NCBI RefSeq assembly: GCF_019857225.1
Contig: NZ_JAFJSY010000017.1
Location: forward strand, 124,001-188,000
Reading direction: 5' to 3'
DNA from: Streptomyces plumbidurans
Lineage (GTDB): Bacteria > Actinomycetota > Actinomycetes > Streptomycetales > Streptomycetaceae
DNA length: 64,000 nt
Positions 8,006 to 16,243 of this stretch are shown piece by piece (the stretch's first letter is position 1; each line of letters opens with the position of its first letter). A program made the translations under genes and the position numbers. The notes beneath the pieces are model-generated. The model saw only the letters and a list, made by a program, of their open reading frames with translations. It had not been told where the DNA came from and ran no database searches.

Positions 8006-8022
8006 TGATCGTATGACGATCA
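8006..8022. promoter_or_regulatory. Perfect inverted repeat upstream of the helicase gene
   Basis: TGATCGTATGACGATCA is a 7-3-7 perfect palindrome centred 36 bases upstream of the helicase start, in the divergent intergenic region. Position and symmetry suggest an operator for a dimeric regulator. No regulator gene is adjacent, so the binding protein is unknown. Confidence 0.45.
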
Positions 8023-8165
8023 GCTATGGCCTGGGCAGGGCGCATGACTGACCAGGTTCGTCCCCGCCGAACGACTTCAGCCACCACCGGGGTTGCGGCG
8101 GCGCCTGTGGCAAGGCCACAGGTAGCACCACGCTCACCCTGAAGATCACGGGAGTTCCGACTACG

Positions 8166-8612
8166 GTGTCGGGAGATCCGAACCAGGAGATTTCGCTCGT
8201 CGGAGGTGGCCGGCTCACCGTGAACGAACAACTGCCTTCGGCCGGCACGGACGAAGACCTCAAGGCGAACGGCAACCACCTCGTACTTCCCGTCGGCTGG
8301 GGCGGGCCTCAGGAGTACACGGACGCATTCCTGCGGTCCGCCCGCCGGGCTGTCGAGGATCTTTGCGAACGACGGGGCGGGGAACTGGAGTCACTCACCT
8401 GCGAAGTCGTATCCGGCGACACGGACGCCGTGGTGGCCGCCACGACCGTGGTGCTCTTCCGCGGCCGACGCTGCGTCTTCCGTCGCGGGATCTGGCCACC
8501 GAGCCACCCCGCCGACACCCGAGCCGCCATCTATGCGTCCGTCCTGGAAGAGCGCCTGCTGACACGCGAGATCCCACAGCTCGGCGACGTGACGTCGCCA
8601 GTAGACCTCTGA
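8166..8612 (+). CDS. Conserved-looking hypothetical protein
   Basis: A 148-residue protein from GTG 8166. The same frame stays open upstream to 8052 with coding-like sequence (GSTTLTLKITGVPTTV) but has no ATG, GTG or TTG there. The gene may therefore be 5'-truncated, or the true start is GTG 8166. The middle (SARRAVEDLCERRGGELESL) is helical, followed by beta strands (TCEVVSGDTDAVVAATTVVL, GRRCVFRRGI). No catalytic motif is recognised. It is transcribed away from the helicase and toward the phospholipase-D operon, but a 256-base gap separates it from that operon. Confidence 0.5.
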   Translation: MSGDPNQEISLVGGGRLTVNEQLPSAGTDEDLKANGNHLVLPVGWGGPQEYTDAFLRSARRAVEDLCERRGGELESLTCEVVSGDTDAVVAATTVVLFRGRRCVFRRGIWPPSHPADTRAAIYASVLEERLLTREIPQLGDVTSPVDL

Positions 8613-8715
8613 GGCGCGCCGGCGAACGTCGGTGCAACGCGCGGCCCGTGTGCGCTCCGGCTGCCGAGAGCCAATGCCGGAAAGGGGGACTCTTCCCGCA
8701 GAACAGCCACTCACC

Positions 8716-8743
8716 GCCGTGGCGTCACAGCCGTGGCGTCACA
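8716..8743. repeat. 14-base perfect tandem duplication
   Basis: GCCGTGGCGTCACA occurs twice head to tail (8716-8729, 8730-8743) in the gap between the hypothetical gene and the 507-residue gene. It is one of several short duplications at gene junctions in this window. Confidence 0.8.
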
Positions 8744-8868
8744 GCCCCACCGAGCTGATTCATCCGGTTGCGTGACTCCCATCCGAAGTGCCGCTGTCCG
8801 CGCGGAGATACGCCAGAATGACGGATCAGTTTCCCGGCTGAAAGGCGCTCAGGGGGTGGGAGCGGGAA

Positions 8869-10392
8869 ATGGTTGAGCACACGGTCGCCGTCGACGGGCA
8901 GGGGCGGGCACCGGAACTCGTGGACGGGCCGGGCTGGAGCCGCCCTGGGCTGGACGTCGCGGCGGGCCGTTATCCGCTCTCGGTGGAGCGGCACGTGATG
9001 CGCATGGTCGATCACCTGGTGCCCGGGGTGACCGCGGTGACACCGCACGCGCGTTACTACGCTCTGCACGGGCTGATCGCTGCGCAGGCAGCTGCGGAGG
9101 ATCTGACGGTCCCAGCCGCCCAGACTCTGCTGCGCCGCTCGGAAGTGGCCTTGGCCGCCGTGTCGTTCGCGCATCATCCACAGGCTCTGGAGTGGCTGCC
9201 GCGTGCTCACGGGGTCGATGCCCTGGCCCGGCGACTGCACGCCGGGACGGTCACCATGTCCGAAGCCGAGGTTCCGGGCAAGGACGGGTACGTACGCAAC
9301 TCCTGGGGGTTCTGGGGGCCCTACGCCGGATCCGAGATCACGCTCGGCATCCTCGGCACAGGTCCCTTGCCGGTCCCGGGACCGCGGCTCGACACGGCGA
9401 CGCTACGAGCCGGACTGGGCGGGCTGCTCCAGCTGGCCGCCGAGGACACGCTGAACGTGGATGATCTCGCCTCTTTCGGCGACCGGCTGTGCGTGTGCGT
9501 GGGCGGCGAGCGTCCTGACGGGGCGTGGCTGGCGAACCTGTTGTGCGAGCCCGATGCGCAGGCCGGGCAAGGCGCCCGCTCGACGACACGTCGACAGACG
9601 ATTCAGCTTCTGACCCGTGTGGTCGCTACGCATCCTGTCCGCCGCTTCACCCGCGACATCGGGCACGTGCTCGCTTTCGGCGACTTCCTGACCACCGATG
9701 CCGTGACCAGTGGCATCGACGCGGCCGGTGCCTGGCGCGGGGTGGTGCTGAGGAACTACTCCGTCGGAGCGTGGCGCCGCCTGTGGTCCTGGCTCGTGGA
9801 GCAGGTCGACGGACTGCTGCCGATCGAGGAAGTGGCCGACCGCTTCGCCGCGGAGCTGCCCGACATGACGGTGGACGCGTTCCTGTCCTCACTTCCGGCG
9901 ACGCAGAGCACGACCGGAGCGCCGTTGCCCGCCGAGCACGACCTGCGGTGGGCGGGCGATCCCTTGCCCCTCAGAGAGCTGCGGGTGCTCGCCGCCGGCG
10001 CCCGTCGGGTGGACGAACTCAGCGGCCGGGTGCGGGACGCGTTCCTCGGCCGACGTGGTGTCGAGCTCGGCCCGGAATGGGTACAGCGACGGCTTGACGA
10101 AGCACGGCCCATGAAGCTGCGCGATGTCGCCCGCCGACTCACCTACGACCTGGTGGCGAGATCGCAGCGGATCGCACTGGCCAAGGCCCGCCGACGCACC
10201 GACGGCACTCTGTGGCTGCCGACCCGGCTGCACGAGCGCGGCGGCCTGCTGTACCGGACCAGCCAGGAAGGGCGCGGTGACGTCGGCCTGCGGCTGGACC
10301 AGCTCGGGACCGTCCTGGCCACCTGCGGCGTACTGCACTACGACGACCAGCACTGGTCGGTGACCAGGAGCGGGAGGGCTCTCGTTGACTGA
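8869..10392 (+). CDS. Unknown protein of a phospholipase-D operon
   Basis: A 507-residue protein, ATG 8869 after GGGAGCGGGAA. I do not recognise the family with certainty. The N-terminus (PLSVERHVMRMVDHLVPGVT, then TPHARYYALHGLI) is reminiscent of DUF6361-type proteins, which I recall as neighbours of phospholipase-D-fold genes; this is weak. The middle is alpha-rich with a conserved-looking GYVRNSWGFWGPYAGSEITL block. The C-terminal 90 residues (QRIALAKARRRTDGTLWLPT to VLHYDDQHWSVTRSGRALVD) look like winged-helix modules. It overlaps the start of the phospholipase-D gene by 8 bases, so the two are co-translated. A DNA- or protein-binding partner of the phospholipase-D protein is inferred. 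Confidence 0.65.
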   Translation: MVEHTVAVDGQGRAPELVDGPGWSRPGLDVAAGRYPLSVERHVMRMVDHLVPGVTAVTPHARYYALHGLIAAQAAAEDLTVPAAQTLLRRSEVALAAVSFAHHPQALEWLPRAHGVDALARRLHAGTVTMSEAEVPGKDGYVRNSWGFWGPYAGSEITLGILGTGPLPVPGPRLDTATLRAGLGGLLQLAAEDTLNVDDLASFGDRLCVCVGGERPDGAWLANLLCEPDAQAGQGARSTTRRQTIQLLTRVVATHPVRRFTRDIGHVLAFGDFLTTDAVTSGIDAAGAWRGVVLRNYSVGAWRRLWSWLVEQVDGLLPIEEVADRFAAELPDMTVDAFLSSLPATQSTTGAPLPAEHDLRWAGDPLPLRELRVLAAGARRVDELSGRVRDAFLGRRGVELGPEWVQRRLDEARPMKLRDVARRLTYDLVARSQRIALAKARRRTDGTLWLPTRLHERGGLLYRTSQEGRGDVGLRLDQLGTVLATCGVLHYDDQHWSVTRSGRALVD

Positions 10393-13051
10393 GACGGCAC
10401 CGGCGCCCGGAGTGAAGCCACCGACCGCATTCGCCTCTCCTCTGAGCCTCATCCTCGACGAGGAGCGCACCAGCGGACACGGCCTGGAAGAAGCGCTCTT
10501 CCTCAGCTTCACCGCCGATCTCGGCTTCTTCGAGGAGGTCGCCCTCGGCGTCACCCAGGCCACCGGCGCACGCGTCACCGTGGCCGGAGATGTCTCCATG
10601 GCCCGGAACGATCCCCGGTCCGTCCGGCGCGCCGGTCGCAGCTACCTCGCCGGTCTGGCGTACGCGGACGGTGCCGCGTTCCACCCCAAGCTGATGGTTC
10701 TGGCCGGACCGGAGCACGCCACCATCGCCCTCGGCTCCGGCAACACCACCCTGGCAGGCTGGCAGGCCAACGCCGAGCTGTGGACGGTACTTCGGGTGGA
10801 CGGCGACCAGAGTCCCGCCGCGATACCGGACCTCGCGGCATGGCTGCGCGACCTGCCGGAAAGGGTGAGGTTCTCCGCCGGCGTGCCACAGGCACTGGGT
10901 CGGGTCTCGGCACTGCTGGACCGGCTCCATCGCGACAGGACACCCACGGAGCCACAGGTCCGCGTCGTCAGCAGCCTGCGTTCGCCCATCATCGATCAGC
11001 TGCCGCACGGGCCCGTCGACGAACTGGCCGTGTTCGCGCCCTTCTACGACCAGCGCTCCACGGCACTGGGCAGGCTGCTCGAGCGCTTCCGTCCTAGCCG
11101 GTTCACCCTCTTCTACCAGCCCGGCCTCAGCGATCTCGACGGCCCGTCGGTCGCCGCGCTGGTGAAGGAGTACGACGGACGCGTCATCAGCGACAACGAT
11201 CAGCGCTACCGCCACGGGAAACTCGTCGAGTGGGCCGCCGACGGGCAACGGTGGGCCTTGACCGGCAGCCCGAACCTTTCCGCCGGAGCCCTGCTGCTTT
11301 CCCAGGGCGAGGGCGGCAATTGCGAACTCGGCGTCATCACCCCCATCGCCTCCACCCTCCTTCCTGTCGGCACCGAGGAACCGGCCGCTCGGCTGCACGC
11401 GGCCGCGCCCCTCCCCCGCCCCACCGTCGGCAGTGGACCGCTGTTGCTCGGCGCCGTACGCGTATCGGACGGCCTGGAAATCAGCATGGCCCGGCCCCTC
11501 TCCGACACCGCTCACCTGGAGTTGTCTCAGGCGGCCGCACCGCCGGAGACCTGGGAGCGCATCGCCGACGTCCCGCCCGGCCAGGCCACTCAAACCGTGA
11601 CGGCTGCGGCGGATGCGGGCAGCCGCGTGCGCCTGGTCGTCGTCGGCAGCGACGGGGTACCGAGCTTCGGCAACATCGTGTTCGTCGTCGACCCGGACCG
11701 CGCGCTGCGCCGAATGACCCCGGCCCAGTCCCGGACTCCCGCGACACGGCCACCCGACCTGTTCGCGGACCCCCGGCTCGCCGAACGTTTCCTGGGCGAT
11801 TTGGAGACCCTTCGTACGACTCTGACCTCCACCTCAGCGGGCGTATCCGCGAGCAGCAGCACTGGCGGTGCGGTCGCGACGGCCCCACGGGACGGCGACG
11901 AGGACGGGTGGGAACGCTATCTGGACGAGTGCGCCGGGCGCGTCGGGCACCCTCTCACACGCTTCGCACTGGGGCTCCCCCTCTCCATCGACACCGGCAC
12001 GCCCTTTCAGGACCTGCTGCCCGTCTCCTGGGACGAGCGGTTCACCGACGACATCGAAGCCGCCCTCGACGAGGACGACGCCGAGGCCGTGGCAGCGGAG
12101 CACGCCCCTGAGGCAGCCGGTGCCGAAGCGGGTACAGCCGCCCTGCCCGACCTCCACCAGGCCGACCAGGAAGTCCGCCGCAGATACCGGCGCTGGGTGG
12201 AACGCCTGGTCGCCCTCGCTCCCCACCTGGGTCCTCCGGAACGCATGCTCGTCGTCCGGCTGACCCTGTGGACCGTCGCAGCGGGCGCCTGGGCTCCGGC
12301 ACACACCGACTGGCTGCCATTGCTCTCCCGTGCTGTCCGCGCACTGGACCGGAACGATCTCCCCCAGCGGATCGAGCCCCAGGTCGGCAGCCTCGCCGCA
12401 GTCGCCCTCGCCGTGCTCCGAAGCCATGCCCCGCGCTACGAGATCACCCCTGAGACCCTCGCCTTCAACGAAGCTTCCCAGGCAGTAGGCCACTTGCTTC
12501 CCGCAGTGGATCCCGCGTACGTCACGGAATACACGGCGCTGCTCGACACAGCCTTCGGTCCCGCCGTCGACCAGGACGCTGTACTCGATGTCGCGTCGGA
12601 CGTCGTCCAGGACGATCCCCTCGCCGACGCCGTATGGTCCCTCACCGAGAAGGGACGCGACGTACACCGCCACGGACAGCTCCTGCTCCACATCACCGGC
12701 CGCTTCAGCAACCCCGCGCTGGTGGCACTCGAAGCAGTCGGCGCCGCGGAGGACGCGCCCCTGGTCGGAGCCTGGGCAGACGCGAGCTCCGACTCCGGCG
12801 GGGGAGCCTGGGCTCTGGTGATCTGGCGTAGGCCGGACCTCATCGTGGTCGATGCCCGCGGATCCACCCCCCTCTGGAGGCACCACCGGCTCACCGGCCT
12901 GGTCGGGCCCAGAGCCCTCGCCGCACAGCGCAGCTTCGAATCCGCCGCCTCCGTACCCCACGGCCCCCGCAACCAGTCCTTCGATCTGGCTCGCCAAGTC
13001 CTGTCGGACCTCCGTCTGACCGAGCCACGGCCACCCCGGTGTGGGCCGTAG
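10385..13051 (+). CDS. Large phospholipase-D-superfamily protein
   Basis: An 888-residue protein starting at TTG 10385, inside the end of the preceding gene, with a good GGGAGG ribosome site. Two HxK half-sites are visible: FHPKLMVL (H100, K102) with GSGNTT (117-122), and YRHGKLVEW (H277, K279) with GSPNLS (294-299) and a downstream acidic residue (E314). This is the paired arrangement that forms one PLD active site, usually a phosphodiesterase or nuclease. Residues 340-440 are beta-rich. The remaining 400 residues are mostly helical, with no motif I can name. It is far larger than typical PLD nucleases (DISARM DrmC is much shorter). Operon with the 507-residue gene and proximity to a nuclease-helicase suggest nucleic-acid defence. 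Confidence 0.8.
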   Translation: MTETAPAPGVKPPTAFASPLSLILDEERTSGHGLEEALFLSFTADLGFFEEVALGVTQATGARVTVAGDVSMARNDPRSVRRAGRSYLAGLAYADGAAFHPKLMVLAGPEHATIALGSGNTTLAGWQANAELWTVLRVDGDQSPAAIPDLAAWLRDLPERVRFSAGVPQALGRVSALLDRLHRDRTPTEPQVRVVSSLRSPIIDQLPHGPVDELAVFAPFYDQRSTALGRLLERFRPSRFTLFYQPGLSDLDGPSVAALVKEYDGRVISDNDQRYRHGKLVEWAADGQRWALTGSPNLSAGALLLSQGEGGNCELGVITPIASTLLPVGTEEPAARLHAAAPLPRPTVGSGPLLLGAVRVSDGLEISMARPLSDTAHLELSQAAAPPETWERIADVPPGQATQTVTAAADAGSRVRLVVVGSDGVPSFGNIVFVVDPDRALRRMTPAQSRTPATRPPDLFADPRLAERFLGDLETLRTTLTSTSAGVSASSSTGGAVATAPRDGDEDGWERYLDECAGRVGHPLTRFALGLPLSIDTGTPFQDLLPVSWDERFTDDIEAALDEDDAEAVAAEHAPEAAGAEAGTAALPDLHQADQEVRRRYRRWVERLVALAPHLGPPERMLVVRLTLWTVAAGAWAPAHTDWLPLLSRAVRALDRNDLPQRIEPQVGSLAAVALAVLRSHAPRYEITPETLAFNEASQAVGHLLPAVDPAYVTEYTALLDTAFGPAVDQDAVLDVASDVVQDDPLADAVWSLTEKGRDVHRHGQLLLHITGRFSNPALVALEAVGAAEDAPLVGAWADASSDSGGGAWALVIWRRPDLIVVDARGSTPLWRHHRLTGLVGPRALAAQRSFESAASVPHGPRNQSFDLARQVLSDLRLTEPRPPRCGP

Positions 13052-13076
13052 CCTGGTCGTGGCCAAGGTCCTCACG

Positions 13077-13091
13077 ACATTGATGCAATGT
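13077..13091. promoter_or_regulatory. Inverted repeat upstream of the nucleotidyltransferase gene
   Basis: ACATTGATGCAATGT is a perfect 6-3-6 palindrome 52 bases before ATG 13143, in the 91-base gap after the phospholipase-D gene. It is placed like an operator near a promoter; the binding protein is unknown. Confidence 0.35.
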
Positions 13092-13142
13092 GCACGTCAG
13101 TGCTGGCGTGCGCGTGGTGGGGCCAGTGTTAGTAGTTACCGC

Positions 13143-13847
13143 ATGGATGCAATCGAGGCCGCACGCGCCGTCGTAGCTGCACAACACCCCGAAGCGCGCG
13201 CCGCCTTCCTGGGCGGCAGTGCCGTGACAGGTCGCCGCACGGCCACGTCGGACCTCGACATCGTGGTGCTCCTCCGCGGAGCCCCAGCCCCGTACCGCAC
13301 GAGCCTCCAGTACGCCGACTGGCCAGTGGAGATGTTCGTGCAGACCGAGACGACGTGGCAGGCATATGTCGAACGGGAGCTGCGCAAGCGCAGGTCACCG
13401 CTGCTGTGGATGTGCGCCGACGGTTTGCTGCTCTTCGACACCGATGGACTCGGAGCACGCCTCGCCGCGCAGGCCCGGCAGCTGACCGCCGCAGGACCAC
13501 CCCCGGTGCCGGCGGAAGAGATCGAAGACCGTCGCTACGCGATCACCGACCTCCTGGACGACCTTGCGGGAAGCCACGACCATAGCGAGCTTCTCTTCAT
13601 CGCGACCGAACTGGTTCGACGAACCGGTGAGCTGGCATTGGCCGTTGGCGGTTCCTGGGATGGCGGTGGGAAGTGGTTGGCACGCCGTCTTGAGACGACC
13701 GCGCCAGGGCTCAGCGCACGCCTCCACCACGGGCTACGGGAGGTACTGGGCGGGACAGTAGAGCCCCTCGTGGCCGTCGTGGACGAGGTGCTCGGGCAGG
13801 CCGGCGGCCGGCTGTGGGTCGGCTACGAGCGTGCTGGGACTCCCTGA
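13143..13847 (+). CDS. Nucleotidyltransferase-fold protein
   Basis: A 234-residue protein from ATG 13143; the frame is open further upstream without a good start. The polymerase-beta-like nucleotidyltransferase signature is clear: FLGGSAVTGRRTATSDLDIV, giving GGS and DxD metal ligands at about residues 26-42. A further acidic strand VEMFVQT follows. The C-terminal 120 residues are helical (EDRRYAITDLLDDLAGSHDH, ELLFIATELVRRTGELALA), like the substrate-binding helices of aminoglycoside nucleotidyltransferases or MNT-type proteins. The acceptor could be a small molecule, a tRNA or a protein. No HEPN partner lies next to it, so a MNT/HEPN toxin-antitoxin pair is not supported. Confidence 0.78.
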   Translation: MDAIEAARAVVAAQHPEARAAFLGGSAVTGRRTATSDLDIVVLLRGAPAPYRTSLQYADWPVEMFVQTETTWQAYVERELRKRRSPLLWMCADGLLLFDTDGLGARLAAQARQLTAAGPPPVPAEEIEDRRYAITDLLDDLAGSHDHSELLFIATELVRRTGELALAVGGSWDGGGKWLARRLETTAPGLSARLHHGLREVLGGTVEPLVAVVDEVLGQAGGRLWVGYERAGTP

Positions 13848-14014
13848 AAGATCCCGCGCGCGGACGTCGTCCCGTCCATTCCTCGACCTGAGGATCCGGC
13901 GCGAACCCGAACCCGTCGGTGATGACGACCTGGAAATGCGTCCGTGCGCGCGGGACAGCCGCCGCATCGAAAGTCACGCCTCGATGCCTGCGAACGCTGG
14001 CATGATGCGCGTTC

Positions 14015-14791
14015 ATGGGGACGAGGGACGACAGTGACGAGGCGTACGTCGTCGGCTTGTGCAACCAGGTGCTCGGCGAGACGGCCTTGGCCCAGCACAA
14101 GTTCGACTGGTTGCTGGGCGACCCCGGGAGGGGTGGCCGACGTGCCAAGCTGCCCGTCGACGCCTACTGGCCCGGTCACCGACTCGTGGTCGAGTACCGG
14201 GAACTCCAGCACGACCAGCCGACGCCCCACTTCGACAAGCCGGACACTCTCACCGTCAGCGGCGTCCACCGGGGCGAGCAGCGGGCGTTGTACGACGCCC
14301 GGCGTGATACGGAGATCCCCGCGCACGGACTGCGGCTGATCGTGATCCGGCCGGCCGACCTGGATGCGGACGGTCGCGGGCGACTGCGCCGGAACCGGGA
14401 GACGGACCTGGCCGCGCTTAAGAGGATCCTGGCACGCCACAGCGACGAGGACCGGGTCACCGACGCCTTCCGTACCTGGCTTCTTGCCGAGGGCTGGACA
14501 CCGGTCGATCCCACGGACCGTTGGACAGATCTCGAAGCCGTGCGCGGCGATGAGCGGCTGATCTGCGAAGCCAAGGGCCGCACCAGTGAGAAAGGAATCG
14601 ACGCCGACATCGCCTACGGGCAGTTGCTGCGGCGGATGACGAACCAGGAACCCCGCACGCGGTACGCGCTGGTGGTGCCGTCCTCATCCGTGAAGGCGGT
14701 CGAGCGCGTTCCGGCGCATGTTCGCGAACTGTTGCGCATCGACGTGTACGCGGTGTCGGACGACGACGTGGTGCGTCGGCTGCCGGCGTAG
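14015..14791 (+). CDS. Protein with two restriction-endonuclease-like domains
   Basis: A 258-residue protein. The N-terminal domain (about 1-115) has LPVDAYWPGHRLVVEYRELQ, with D49, E60, E63, Q65 and H66, followed by HRGEQRALYDARR. This is a restriction-fold or very-short-patch-like arrangement. The C-terminal domain (about 145-255) begins VTDAFRTWLLAEGWTP. It has a PD-(D/E)xK-like pattern of D172 and ERLICEAKGRT (E185, K187), then IAYGQLLRRM and a VVPS...Y strand-helix end. Two nuclease-like domains in so short a protein is unusual. It follows the nucleotidyltransferase gene after 167 bases with a weak ribosome site. Role inferred: DNA cleavage in defence or repair. Confidence 0.65.
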   Translation: MGTRDDSDEAYVVGLCNQVLGETALAQHKFDWLLGDPGRGGRRAKLPVDAYWPGHRLVVEYRELQHDQPTPHFDKPDTLTVSGVHRGEQRALYDARRDTEIPAHGLRLIVIRPADLDADGRGRLRRNRETDLAALKRILARHSDEDRVTDAFRTWLLAEGWTPVDPTDRWTDLEAVRGDERLICEAKGRTSEKGIDADIAYGQLLRRMTNQEPRTRYALVVPSSSVKAVERVPAHVRELLRIDVYAVSDDDVVRRLPA

Positions 14792-14855
14792 TTGGGGAGG
14801 GCTGTCCTGTGCTGACCGTCTCGCACTGGGACGCAGCGTCCGGAAGGGAGCGCAC

Positions 14856-15478
14856 GTGCGCGGTTTGACGCCCGGGCCGCAACTGCCGCCCCGCTTACCG
14901 GAAGTGCAAGCTCTCTCTCGGTTCCTGGCCGCGAAGCCGGAGGAGTGGCCCAGTCTCGCCCCGCGCGTGACGGACGAGATCGGCGCGGGCGTAGTGCGCC
15001 ACACGGTCGAAGCAGGCGCTGTCGCAGCCCCCGCCTCTGTATGGCGACTGCCCGGTCGTGGTACGTCGTGCAGGGCGGCGGCCGCGTGCTGAACCACCAT
15101 GCCCAGGTACCGGAGCAACGCGGTGCCCTCGACCTGGTAGGGCTCGGCCGACACGGCACCCGAGTCCGGCCCGGCCGTGACCTGACCGCCTACGCCGCCT
15201 ACGGACGCCCCGTCCGCTCCCCCTGCGACGGCCGAGTGATCTCCGCCGCCGACACGCTCCAGGACCAGAAGCCCGGTGAGATCCGCTACCAACCGCCCTA
15301 CGGCAACCACGTGTTCATCGACACGGGCCGGGAGCTCGTCAAGCAGGCCCATCTGCGCCCCGGCTCGGTGACGGTGGCCAAGGGCGACACCCACGCCGAA
15401 CGCGACGGCGTCGGCCTGGATCTGGAGTTCACCGGTCTGTCCGGACGACTGCACCGGGGGCGAAAGATCCGCGCCTGA
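14856..15478 (+). pseudogene. Frameshifted M23-type peptidase gene
   Basis: GTG 14856 (ribosome site GGAAGGGAG) opens a frame reading QALSRFLAAKPEEWPSLAPR up to about 15055, where WRLPGR is followed by nonsense and a stop near 15090. One base out of phase the protein continues: SWYVVQGGGRVLNHHA, then GRPVRSPCDGRVISAAD and GNHVFIDTGRELVKQAHLRP, a lysostaphin-like (LytM/M23) beta sheet. The terminal HLH motif of active M23 enzymes is not recognisable, only SGRLHRG. A single-base deletion near 15055 explains the split. A sequencing error is possible, but the degraded C-terminus argues for a dying gene. Confidence 0.6.
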
Positions 15479-15525
15479 GACGACGGGTGCCCTTCACCTG
15501 ACTCACGAAGACGGTGTGCACTGTG

Positions 15526-15798
15526 TCAGCTCAGCCCTTCCGACCCCCACTGCTCCGCCCCCACCCCCCGCCACTCGATCCAAGGGGAGTTCGCCAGCTC
15601 CGACGGGTCGACGTCCAGGCCCGCGCGGCGGAGGAATTCTGCTATGTCGGTGAGGTTGTGGGCCAGGCCGAGGATCTCGCCGTCGACCCGTACGCGGCGG
15701 CCGCCGGAGGGGGACGGCGGGAGGACGGTTACGTGGATCGGGCCGGGCATGTCCTCAGGGTCGTCCGGGGCATGTGGTCCCGCAGTCCCGCGCGTCAT
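15526..15798 (-). CDS. Small hypothetical protein, second gene of a pair
   Basis: A 90-residue protein from ATG 15798, overlapping the stop of the upstream gene as ATGA. The N-terminal third is acidic and proline-rich (HAPDDPEDMPGPIHVTVLPP). The rest looks folded: RVRVDGEILGLAHNLTDIAE, LRRAGLDVDPSEL, then SPWIEWRGVG. I recognise no family, but the length and coupling suggest a real gene. It ends 47 bases from the M23 remnant on the other strand. Confidence 0.6.
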   Translation of the reverse strand: MTRGTAGPHAPDDPEDMPGPIHVTVLPPSPSGGRRVRVDGEILGLAHNLTDIAEFLRRAGLDVDPSELANSPWIEWRGVGAEQWGSEGLS

Positions 15799-16028
15799 CG
15801 GTGCGACCGTTCGGGCAGGTCGGTGGCCGGTCGCTCCAGGGCGCGCAGTTCCCACCAGGCCGCGGGGTTGGGGCGGCGATGCTGCCAGTAGGGGTGGAAG
15901 AAGAGCCGCGACGACAGTCGGTAAAGGCGCCGGCGCAGTTCGGTGCGGCCGGGGCGCTCGGCGAGCTGCCGGTAGGTGGCGTTCCATTCCTGCTGGGTCC
16001 GGGTGAGGTCTGCGGGGAACGATCGCAT
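15795..16028 (-). CDS. Small basic hypothetical protein
   Basis: A 77-residue protein if it starts at ATG 16028; an in-frame start at 16082 would add 18 residues. The sequence is helical and basic: DLTRTQQEWNATYRQLAERP, ELRRRLYRLSSRLFFHPYWQ, then WWELRALER. Proteins of this kind recur in Streptomyces as unnamed small proteins. It is coupled by a four-base overlap to the 90-residue gene. No ribosome site is evident before either start, so the start is uncertain. Confidence 0.55.
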   Translation of the reverse strand: MRSFPADLTRTQQEWNATYRQLAERPGRTELRRRLYRLSSRLFFHPYWQHRRPNPAAWWELRALERPATDLPERSHR

Positions 16029-16071
16029 GACTGAATTCAAGCATGTGTTCGATTTTTTAGTCCATCGGCCA

Positions 16072-16099
16072 TCACCCCTCACCTGTCACCCCTCACCTG
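16072..16099. repeat. 14-base tandem duplication in a pyrimidine-rich tract
   Basis: TCACCCCTCACCTG occurs twice in tandem (16072-16085, 16086-16099) and continues as degenerate TCACC units to about 16125. It lies between a leftward small gene and the DUF4232 lipoprotein gene. The tract is strongly C/T-biased on the plus strand. Confidence 0.75.
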
Positions 16100-16243
16100 T
16101 CACCTGCCACGTCTCACCTTGCACCCTTCGCCTTTCGCCCTTCCGCGAACTCTTTCGGCCTCCCGTGCATCGCACTGGGCAACGGGCACACCGGCCCGAC
16201 CACGCACACACGCCCCCCTGGGGCGGCACGATCTGAGGAGCAC

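Noticed and set aside
5879..13051. DISARM system
   Set aside because: There is a PLD protein and a helicase, but no DUF1998 protein, no methyltransferase, and the helicase is SF1 NERD-UvrD and not the SNF2-type DrmD or DrmA.
13143..13847. MNT/HEPN toxin-antitoxin pair
   Set aside because: No HEPN gene lies next to the nucleotidyltransferase; the HEPN-like gene is 10 kb away in a different unit.
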